A stretch of DNA of 64,000 nucleotides from Mastigias papua. Lineage: Eukaryota; Cnidaria; Scyphozoa; Rhizostomeae; Mastigiidae. The position numbers and the translations under genes are program-made. Shown here piece after piece: positions 1-9,320 of the stretch; position 1 is the stretch's first letter, and each line of letters starts with the position of its first letter. A model generated the notes under the pieces. It did not search any database, was not told the DNA's origin, and was given only the letters and a program-made list of their open reading frames with translations. Location: assembly GCA_964019165.1 (NCBI GenBank), contig OZ025286.1, forward strand, positions 11,925,401 to 11,989,400, read 5' to 3'.

Positions 1-650
1 CCAGCATTTGTGACATTCTTTGGTTATGCATTACCTATTGTTGATTAATCATTTGTCATGATGAATTTTCTGGCTTTTTCCACCATCACCTTCATATCTC
101 CAACATCTGATCTACCAATTAATTTTTGATTCTGAGTGAATCAGATTGGAATATAGTTTTAAAGTTTAAGATATCTATCCATTACTAAAACATGATTTTG
201 AAGTACCTGTATTTAAAGGTGATAAATATCAAGGTACATTCTTTCAGTGCAGGCTTTGCAAAGAGAAGTTGAAGTTCTTTAGGAGCTTAGGATGCCAGAG
301 AAATTCAGTAGAGACATCTTGGTTAAATTAGTGTGAGCTTGCTATCATACATCAGAACCTTCTTGGCATGTGTTGGCATGTGGTGGCATGTGCATGGAGT
401 GTCCATCTTTGAAAAACTTGCTTGAAAGTAGTGTCCCTATGTTTATGTGGATTCCTATCACCAAGTACACAAGTGAGCACAGTCTTTGCAGACTTTGGGA
501 ATATAACCTCTCAGTAATAACAAAGTCTATCAAGGAATGATAAAGTATAAAGCATATCATAAGGATTGAAGATGTCAGCTCTGTTGAAACCAAATAGAGG
601 AAGTGAACAGTGAACACTGACTTTGCCATAAAAGAACCCAGACACTTGCA
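1..650. other. AT-rich stretch, nothing firm
   Basis: No gene recognised. The antisense open frames here have no family signature. A weakly LINE-like context begins near 545 and leads into the plus-strand LINE piece at 655-815, but frames are broken and I cannot set a boundary. Confidence 0.4.
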
Positions 651-654
651 GATA

Positions 655-815
655 GTCAAGATGTGTGATATATGATTCAGGCAAACCCAATGATATACAA
701 ATGACCACTGATAAGTTAAACTCGTCATTAGAGAAGTTGGAACAGTGGTCTAATGAAAATTCTCTTGCCATAAATGCAATGAACATCAAATTTTTAATCA
801 GCAGATCCAAACGAC
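655..815 (+). mobile_element. LINE reverse-transcriptase fragment (finger/thumb side)
   Basis: The plus frame from 665 reads IYDSGKPNDI, then EKLEQWSNENSLAIN and a KFLISRSKRL stretch. This is the segment that follows the YADD box in CR1/Jockey-type LINE reverse transcriptases (column of residues before the 'L-x-x-N-x-x-K-T' motif). The YADD box itself is lost upstream and the frame stops at 859. A minus-strand LINE begins directly downstream, so this is a cut-off relic and not a gene. Confidence 0.6.
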
Positions 816-852
816 TGTATGATTGTTATTTCCTTTCATTTCATTTTTACAT

Positions 853-2920
853 CTTTTAGAAAGGTTACCCTTCAGCATAGCTGGTTTTCAAGGGGCCCTC
901 ATTTAAAAAGAAAAAATATATATACAGCTAAAATACAATTTTACAATATGGCAAAAAAAACAGAAAAAGTTTTACAAAACTTATACTTAAACTTAAAAGA
1001 AAAATAAATGGTGCTATGCGAGCATGGCTTTTGGCTTCACTTTACAAGTTGCAAAGGTATGAGCTGTTGTACAGTCATTAGACAGTGAGTTCCAAATCAT
1101 ACTCTCCCTGTATGCAAAGCTGTTTTGCCCACATTTCGTTTTCATTCTTGGGGGCCTTAGATTTAAATTGGAATTTCGAAGCATTCTGCTCATCACTGCA
1201 GATATTCTATTGAAAAGACTGGACAAGTAGGCAGGTGCTTGGCTATTTATTGCTTTATAAACCATGCCTGCAGACTCTTGACGAATCATTTCAGCTATAC
1301 TAGGCAATCTTAATTGTCTCAGGATCGGTTTAGCAGGTTCATCATATGGACTATCCGTTATAATTCTTATGGCTCTGTTTTGTAACTTTTCTAGAGTACA
1401 GCGGGTAGTGACTCCACATTCTCCCCAAACAGAGCAGCAGAACCTAAAGTGAGGTTCCACAAGCCCCTGATATAGCATCTTTAGTGTATGCTTAGGGAGG
1501 AATTTTGTGGAATGTCTAACCATTGATATAGCCCGAGTCACTTTCGATGCAACTGCTTTTATATGGTCTTTCCATTTGAGCTTATTATCGATGTGAACCC
1601 CTTGATACTTGACAGAAGGCATTTGCTCAATTTGTTCCCCCGATATCACGAAATTTGCTCTTAAAGGTTCTGCAGTAATTTTATCATTTATAGTGTGTCT
1701 AGTGCCTATGAGCATTGATGTTATTTTGGCTACATTTAAAGATAACTTATTACCGTGTAGCCATACCTTAAGATTTTCCAATTCAGCGTTCATGGTACTG
1801 GTTATGTCATTGAATCCTTTGCAGAATGTGCAAGACTAGTATCATCTGCATACATTGTAACCTTAGAGCAATTCAATGCTCATGGCAAATCATTAATATA
1901 AAGAAGTAATAGGAAAGAGCTAAGGCATGATCCTTGAGGGACTCCACAGGCTATATTTTCAAAGTTAGATGTTATTCCATTGACTCTACTGCACTGCTGC
2001 CTATTCCCTAAATAGGATGAGAACCAGTTGTGTTCAGTATTCTTAATTCCATAGTGGCTGAGTTTTTCGAGTAGAGTATCATGGCCAACCGTGTCAACCG
2101 CCTTCTTAAGGTCCACAAAAACTATACCCGGGCACATTCCTTGATCGAGATGAAAATGCCAATCATTAGTATTAGATAAAAGGCCCGTCACCACCGAATA
2201 AAGTGATCAAAAGCCAGATTGTTGCCTGTATATAAATTTGTTTTTATCGAGGTAGTCATATAGCTGTTTACTTACAATATTTTCAAAAAGACGTGCATGA
2301 ACTGGCAATACGGAGATTGGTCTATAATTAGATCTTTCTTCCTCGGAGCCTTCTTTATTAATTGGTGCTACCCTAGCAGTTTCCAGCTATCCGGAAAATT
2401 TCCACTTTGTAATGAAAAATTAAACAAATATGCAAGGGGTCTAGCAATAACTGGTAAAGCAAGCTTAATGAAGAAACTTGAAATAATATTTAATCCAGAT
2501 CCAAAAGAGGTTTTTGTATTGTTACAAACGTTGAAAACTAATTCTTCAGGTATTTCTTCGAAGTGAAAGATTTTATTATTAGGATTGACATTATAATTAC
2601 CTGCTATGAGAAAATTATCTTGGTGAGGTACGTTTGCCTTAAGGGTCTCCCCTATGCTACAGAAATAGCTATTCATTATGTTAGGAATCTTGCTATTATC
2701 GGAGATAACTTCGGTTTCAATTTTTATGGATTCTATTTTGGTAGTTTTAGAAGTCTTATTAACAATTTCATTTAAAATTTACCAAGCTTGCTTCGTATTG
2801 CCAAGGTTCTCATTTATCTTTTTTGTATAGTATTCGATTTTTAGTTGTCTATTTGGCGCGTTCACGTTATCTCTTACATGCTTATACGATAAAAATAAGT
2901 AAATCGATTTAGATTTAACA
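853..2920 (-). mobile_element. CR1/L2-like LINE, 5'-truncated and broken (LINE D)
   Basis: Minus-strand reverse-transcriptase pieces lie in order at 2676-2368, 2194-1880 and 1793-1014. The first has the region before RT motif A (SFFIKLALPVIARPLAYLFN). The second has IVFVDLKKAVDTVGHD (motif A) and GVPQGSCLSSFLLLLYINDLP (motif B). The third has the thumb and C-terminal tail, including W-L-H-G-N-K-L-S-L-N-V and a WNSLS ending. Frameshifts and a stop at the C-terminal end of motif B separate them. The 3' end carries the family's stem-loop (minus strand, 861-900). Domain order and the GVPQGS box make the call safe; the clade name is inferred from the C-terminal layout. It abuts a TIR element at 2921. 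Confidence 0.85.
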
Positions 2921-3109
2921 GGGGGTCATTCATTTAGTACGTACGCACAAAGGGGGGAGGGTTGGTCAAGCAAATGCGCACGAATGCGTACAAAGTGGGA
3001 GGGGGGGTTGACACATGAAGTACGTACGCAAAGCAAAAAATTATCAGCTTTTTGCAGACATCCTCCAATATTTCCATTTGCAAAGGACCCTTCACAAGCA
3101 ATTAATTGA

Positions 3110-3870
3110 ACTGAATTCATGGTAATAGGACACCCACTCAAGACTAAGAATCTCGACCTTCCACAGGCTTTAACGCTGGATGGTTCGGATATAAAAAAGG
3201 TAGAGCAAGTGAAGTCCCTAGGCATTATTATTGACGAAAACCTTACCTGGGATGAGCAATACAAGCATGTAAAGGGCAAAATGAGTGCTTGTCTTTCAGC
3301 TCTAAAACAAATTTAACTTCTCTCCAACGTCTTCAATCCCGAGCATGGTCAATAATAGAGAATGCAAAGATAAAAGATCGTTGGTCTAGTTCCTGGCTTA
3401 ATGTAGAAAATATTATCCGTTATGACAGGAACGTGATGACCTACAAGATCATAAACAGATTATGTCCTGAAAACGTTTTTGATAAATACTTTTCCAGATC
3501 ATATTTTTCCTCGTATAATACGAGATATTCTCAGGATCTTCAAATCCTTAGATCCAGGACAGAATTTTTCAAAAAGGGTTGTCATTATGCATCACTGAAA
3601 GTCTGGAATGAAACACCTTCCACAATTCGTGAGCTACTGACTTTAAATCGTTTTAAACAACGACTAAAAACGCATTTAAAGGGCTAGACGCATTTTAATA
3701 CACGACTCCCTGGAACAATAGCAGATAAGGAATTTGGGATTTTAGGCTTTTTAGGAATTTAAATTTTTAGATTTAAGATTGTAAGTTTTATATATTAATT
3801 GCTGAAGGGTTTTGTTTCGTGTGTAAATAATGTTAAATGAAATGTTAAATGAATTAATGAAGTACGTATT
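3110..3870 (+). mobile_element. LINE 3' ORF end with internal deletion (LINE E)
   Basis: The plus frame 3119-3316 reads KSLGIIIDENLTWDEQYKHV, the 'L-G-x-x-x-D-x-x-L-x-W' box after the RT thumb. A second frame, 3289-3687, reads LQRLQSRAWSIIENAK and later SLKVWNETPSTIREL, the usual C-terminal end of CR1/Jockey-type ORF2. About 40 residues that normally link the two (the 'P-H-x-x-Y-x-x-x-V-W' segment) are missing at about 3304-3315. The tail near 3830-3860 has ATGTTAAATGA repeats typical of a LINE end. Non-functional. Confidence 0.8.
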
Positions 3871-4289
3871 CAGTTGAAATTACTTCTAGTACAGGGGTCA
3901 GTGGTGTCAAAGATACGGACCGCAGGCTGACTCCGACAATGTGGCCCCTAGGAATTTTGAATACACTGAAACCTAGCGATATTTTTCCCATTGCGGCATT
4001 TACTAGTGGCATTTACTAGGCTGAACACCCAGTTTTTCGCCGTTGTCTAGCGTGCCAGATAGGAAACATGCGATGAGTTATGTATATTTGAAAGCCCCAT
4101 ATTACCTAGCCCTCTCGGGTTCCGTCAACCTACCAGGCCATTGTGGCGCCATATTATACCATATATGGCCATTTGTTTTGAACAGTACTACAGATTTTGC
4201 ATGAAATACAGTTGAAGTGATCATTTTAATGTCTTGTGAAAGCTTAAAAAGTCTTTCTCCATGGTTTTAGACGCCTAGAAACTTTCTTT

Positions 4290-4313
4290 TAGAGATGGGG
4301 GGGGGGGGGGGGT
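4290..4313 (+). repeat. Poly-G tract
   Basis: An uninterrupted run of about 16 guanines inside the right part of the TIR element at 2921-4431, next to further G-rich stretches at 4335-4390. It could form quadruplex structure and is a likely site of length change or assembly error. Confidence 0.8.
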
Positions 4314-4439
4314 CAAACAACCAAGAGTACGTACGCAAAGGGGGGTGAGTATAAAGCGTACGTGTGCGTACGAGGGGGAGGGGGGTTAAATTTTAGTCAA
4401 TTTAGAGCGTACGTACTAATTGAATGACCCCTAGCGAAT

Positions 4440-5230
4440 TTTTTCAGTTTATCTCTTGTTTCAATCATCAAATTAAAGAAAAGACCATATCACTATCGTT
4501 GAGAGGAAGATGTATCGAACTGGACAAAAATCCTCACCTCCTAGGAGCCTATCTCGATAGGCACTTAGATTGGTCCAATTATTTGAAAGAACTCTCCTCT
4601 AGCTGTTATGGAAAATTATCAATTTTAAAAATGTTGAAGAATTTCATGACCTTAAAATTGAGGAAACAACTTGCTGAAAGCCTAGTGTTGATGAAGGCTG
4701 ATTTTAATGATCATGTTTAATCATCACTGACAAGCACTCAAATAAATAAACTGCAGCGATTACATAAAGTTGCAGCAAGTTTGTGTTTGGTCAGTATGCA
4801 TTGTCAGCTGATATTCTGAAATTCAACTGGCTTCCAATAATGGAAAGAAGAGAGTATAACTGCATGAAAATGACTTTCAAAGCGCTCTACAACGAGAATT
4901 GGCCATCCATTAACCGCATTGAAAAAAAAAGACCAGTCGTACTCTTCATAATACTAACGAGCTGAAGCTGAGCACATCAATGATCAGGGATACCTTTCAA
5001 GACAGTGCTAGCAAATTGTTTAACAAACTACCAACAGAAATCAGAGAACAGAAATCATTGACCTCAGTCTGCACAAAACTGAAAGCGGACTTAATGAGGT
5101 GTGCTAAAGATCGACTTTGCCCTTAATCAATTTTGGCCTTATTTTTAATACTTAATTTCACTTTTACCGCCTAACTTATATTGTAACCTGTTCTTTTTAC
5201 AAATTGTAACATGTAGGGGCTCTTTTATTA
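4440..5230 (+). mobile_element. LINE 3' ORF fragment (LINE F)
   Basis: The plus frame from 4424 reads ISLSLRGRCIELDKNPHLLG, then AYLDRHLDWSNYLKEL (the 'L-G-x-x-L-D-x-x-L-x-W' box), and ends in a stop at 4718. A shifted frame 4783-4965 gives FGQYALSADILKFNWLPIMER. A third, from about 4965, gives a SASKLFNKLPTEIREQ stretch, the family's closing motif. So a single ORF2 C-terminus is broken by at least two frameshifts. It is different from the LINE E family next to it. The 3' end is near 5230, where a minus-strand LINE begins. Confidence 0.75.
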
Positions 5231-7495
5231 TTTGTGAGACGAATGGCTTTGGACTGGACTTTGTGACAAAGATGTAGAGAAGACCTGGGAGCACCACCCC
5301 AAACATGGGAGCAGTACTCCAGAGAAGGACGAATCTGAGAGTTGTATACAGTCAGCAGCTGAGAAGGAGAGAAAATGCCAGGGGGTCTAGAAAGAAAGCC
5401 AAGTTTCTGAGATGCTTGTTTAGCAGTGGAGTGTATATGGGTTTTCCAAGAAAGATTGGATTACACTGAAAGACCAAGCAGACCAAGAAAAAAGACAAAA
5501 TGTCCAGTTAATGGCCACTCATAAATACAGGGGGGAAACCTTGGTGATGTTTACGTGAAATAACAACCCGTGTCATCTTCCCTTGATTAAATTTAACATG
5601 GTTATCATTACTCTACATCTCCATGGTTGACAATTCATTTGTGAGAAGTGAAACTGAGGTTTACGATAGGATGAAACATTGGAGTGGGATAGGTTCCTCC
5701 CCCTGGAAGGTCACCAGTAGGTCTGGCTTTTCGAAAGAAGGTGATCAGAAAGAAGGTTGTTTGTGTCATGGAAGGCAAGCAGTTGTTTGGTAATGATAGT
5801 CTCCATAGTCTTTGAGATGAGTAAAGTGATTGCAATTGGGCGATAGTTCGATGGGTCAGACTTTTCCCCTTTGTTAGGGATAGGGAAAACGTGGGCAAGT
5901 CTCCAAGAAGTAGGAAATACAGTATGCCAACAGAATAGGAAAACCGAAAGAGTGTGTTGAGAACCGGTGCGAGTTCAGGGGCACAGGTTTTAAACAATGT
6001 GGCTGGGATACCATCATGGCCTTTGGATTTAGAGGTGTTGAGCTGGAGAAGGGTTTCTCGAACCTTTCCTATGGAGAACGTAACAGGTGGCATTTTGATG
6101 GTGGGTGTGGGGTAGAGAGGAGGTTGAGATTCTTCATAATCCAGATTGGAATTGGAAGCAAAGATAGATGCAAGAAGGTTAGATGAAGGAGTGCTTGAAG
6201 AAGAGCCAGAGTTGTTTTTCAGAGGCAGAAAAGAATCTGAGTGACAGAAGTTTTGTGAGACAACTGTGGCTAAGGACCAAGAGGGTTGAGATCCAGTCTT
6301 TCAGGAAGCAATGTTATTGTTGATACGATTGACAAAAGAGGTTTTGGCACTGTTAATAGTTTTTGAGCATAGATTACGTGCTTGTACAAATAAAGCTCTG
6401 GATTGTGGAGTTTGAATGAACTTCCACTGCGTGAAGCAATGGTTTTTTGTCTTCACAGCTTTAGCATGCTGTGAATTGAGCCATGTTGGAGAATTTTTCT
6501 TACCTGGCTTGTAGGAAGAGGGAATGAAAAGATCCATACCAAGTAGAATTCCATTTGTAATAAAAGAGAAAAAGAGGAAGGATCATTAGAGATGCCAGAG
6601 TGCCGCGTATATAGGGAGTAAAAGGTGTGAATAAAGTCCCAGTAAGCTTTGCTAAAGTGAAATAACTTTTGAGTAGAGAAAGAGTTATCCTGATGGGAGA
6701 CAGCGATCAGAGTGACCAAGAAGAGAGTCTACAATGGGTTTGGGGTAAATGTTTGGGTTAGATGTAAGAAAAAGATCAAGGGTATTTGCCTTGTCACTTG
6801 AGTGATCAGAGATATGTGTAGGTTCTGAGATCTGTTGAATCAAGTCGTTCACAATGGCAAACGCCTCTGCATCACGCCAGCAGGGTTAGTAATGTTTGAG
6901 GAGTAAACAAGCCAGTCTGAATTGTGGACATTGAAATCACCAAGGATAATGATTTCAGAACGTGGAGATTGAAGAGTAGTAGCATCAATTGATTTAGGTA
7001 GATGGTCAAATGGAAGGTCATCATTATTTGAATTTGGTGAGTGGTATAGAGTGCAAATGAATTTAGAAGTACCAGGAAGAGAGAGTTTCTGACAGATGAG
7101 TTGAAATCCAGGATTTGAGAGGTCAAATTGAGTTAATCGGGAGGTTTGTACATCAGAACGGATAAATGCACAAACACTACCGTTAGGGAAGAAAATGAAA
7201 ACAGCTCATATCCGGGGCATTTTAGACGAGGAGATAAAATGGAAGTGTTGCTAGGGTCAGGTGGTCTAAGCTTAATTTCAGTAAGGAAGAGTACATGGGG
7301 ATTTGAGGATTTGAGATGTTGGTGTACAGAGTTGAGTTTGGAGGACAGTCCACAAATGTTGCAAAATGAGATAGAAAAGCGTGTAGAATGTGCCACATTG
7401 TTAGCTGCAGTAGAGTCGATATCTGTGTGATTGAGAGACATAGTAGTAGCATAAGAGCAGTTGATGATTGGGTCAGTTAAAGAGACAGAAGCTAT
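5225..7495 (-). mobile_element. Degenerate LINE with endonuclease and RT remnants (LINE G)
   Basis: Read on the minus strand from 7490 down. An apurinic-endonuclease start (FSISFCNICGLSSKLNSVHQ and HVLFLTEIKLRP) lies at about 7380-7240, and pieces of the rest of the endonuclease at 7126-6870. A linker has SPTWLNSQHAKAVKTKNHCF (6500-6440). An RT start has LQLNTSKSKGHDGIPA, at 6050-6000. The RT thumb end encodes a W-S-T-A-like context and SLEYCSHVWGGAP-like words near 5260-5330. Every section is in a different frame. The element sits inside the Gypsy relic: integrase coding ends exactly where LINE G starts, near 7490. Confidence 0.75.
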
Positions 7496-9320
7496 AGTAA
7501 GAATGAAGTAGGAATGTCCAGCAAACTGGAAAATATCAGTTCCAACCACTTCCCACGGTAGGCCAGCTGGTTCATGGGGAAGTAGTGTTTACCTCTGTTG
7601 TTGATTACGAACAGCATTACAAATTTGACATGAACGAACCTTTGCTTGATATGAGCAGTCATTGAGGGCCAGAACACAGTCTCTTGCTAGACTAGGACAT
7701 TTATTTTATCCCAGGTGGGCCCCATGTAAATCAATTAGAACATCAGGTCTCATGGACTTTGGAACTACTAGCCTGTCGGATTTGAACAATAGTCCATCCT
7801 CAACACTTAATTCCTCCTTATAGTTCCAATGTTATCTGGCACACTCATTCACATAATCTTTAACTGATTATTCATTACAACTCTGAATGTTGCATCAGTG
7901 CTGGTTGCATTTCTGAATCTCAGGTGTTGCTGTCCATTTCTAAGTTGTCAACTAAATTGATACCAATTACATCATGAGGATCACTCATTGGGACATTATC
8001 ACTGAGTGAAGCTCAACTAAAACAATCAGAGATCAGTTGCTGCTGTCCTGGAACATACGTAACTTCGAGGTCATACGTAGTCAATTTTAGAAGCATTCTC
8101 TGCAACCGTGGTGGGCACTCATTCAGCGGTTTTTTGAATATAGGCTCCAATGGCTTCTGATCTGTCTCCACAAGTACCCTTCGTCCATATACATATGTGT
8201 GAAACTTCTGCGCACCCCAAAGGATAGCTAAAAGTTCTCGTTCTATGTTCGCATATCTATGTTCACATGATGATAGATGTTTAGAGCTGATTGCAATTGG
8301 CTTACCATCTTGGAGTATCACTGCACCAAGTCCTGTGCCACTTGCATCAACATTTAACACAGTGGGTTTGTTATTGTCAATATACACTAACACTGGTGCC
8401 TCTGTAATGACTGCTTTTAGTTTATCAAAAGCCTTGTACTGTGGTGCTTCCTATGTAAATTCAGCAGATTTTTGAGCCAATTGTAATATGGGTCCTTGCA
8501 AATCGGCTTTGTGTTCAATAAATTTGTCAAGGTAGTTAATTGTTTCCAAGAAATTGGAGCACTCCGCCCTTGTCTGATGGAGGTGGCATGTCTGGAATTG
8601 CTCGCACTTTTTCTGGGTCTGGTTTGAGTCCCTGGGATGTGAAAACATGACCAACATAAGTCACCTGTCGAACACGTAATTTCACTTTTCGTGGATTAAA
8701 TTTCAGTTCCACTTCTCTGCTTCTGTCGAATACTGCAATCATTTTCTTGTTGATATCACTGTCATCCTTTCCATGAATGAGAAAATCGTCGACAATAATG
8801 TCAACTGGTATATTGGCAAATAACCTGTCCATTTCGCATTGGTACAACTCTGGGGCTGATGAGATACCAGATTGGAATCTATTAAATCTATATCTACCCC
8901 AAGGAGTATTCTAGGTCAACAGGTTTTAGCTTTCTTCATCCACAGGTAATTGTCAGTAGCCAGCACTACCATCCTGTGTAGTAAACGTTGTATCCCCAGC
9001 TAAACGGTCAGCTACCTGTTCAACAGTAACCATCCTGTAATGTGGACTTTTAAGTACTCTGTTCAAATTCTTTGGATCAATACAGATCTGTATACTGTCC
9101 CTAGTGGGAGGGCTATCCTTATTGGTCTCTGTACGTTTGTCAACAACAACCATGGAGGAAACCCAAGGGATTGGTTCATCCTCTTTAAGCAGCTTCTGTT
9201 TTGTAGGTTCTAGAAGTGCAACAGGAAGTTTTCTCAGAGGGTGGACAGACTGCAGGGACAGACTCGTCTATTTTCAAATGAACGTTTACTGGCAGAGTCC
9301 CTGGCTTTAATAGCTATCAA
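7490..9320 (-). mobile_element. Gypsy-type LTR retrotransposon pol relic
   Basis: Minus-strand order from 9320 down. A P-G-T-L-P-V-N-V-H-L segment lies before the RT (9312-9245). RT start (VVVDKRTETNKDSPPTRDSI, 9150-8960). RT with a VDIIVDDFLIHGKD box (8830-8770). RNase H with TVLNVDASGTGLGAVILQDG (8363-8300) and LSSCEHRYANIERELLAILW. The integrase zinc-binding end includes MFWPSMTAHIKQ (7677-7640), then GTDIFQFAGHSYF at 7540-7500. Frameshifts separate most parts and no LTRs are visible. LINE A truncates it at the N-terminal side and LINE G at the integrase side. Described only; it is an old broken copy. Confidence 0.85.
8013..8393 (-). pseudogene. Gypsy RNase H domain fragment
   Basis: The best-preserved part of the Gypsy relic, 126 codons open. 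The N-terminal D of NVDASGTGLGAVI is the first RNase H catalytic acid, the E in NIERELLAI is the second, and TDQKPLEPIF holds the third aspartate. The end reads DLEVTYVPGQQQLISDCFS, the usual link towards the integrase spacer (consensus 'N-x-x-A-D-x-L-S'), where D-C-F-S replaces D-x-L-S. It has no start codon of its own and is part of a polyprotein. Confidence 0.85.

Larger units (their letters stand above)
2921..4431. mobile_element. TIR DNA element, GGGGTCATTCA family, copy 1
   Basis: The left end reads GGGGTCATTCATTTAGTACG, followed by TACGC. The right end at 4431 is its inverse, ending GTACTAATTGAATGACCCC. GTACGTACGC-like words and G-rich runs recur just inside both ends (2940-3020 and 4330-4410). 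No transposase is visible. The interior holds a LINE piece (3110-3870). I could not identify an unambiguous target duplication, so the superfamily is left open. A shorter copy of the same family is at 27700-28161. Confidence 0.7.
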
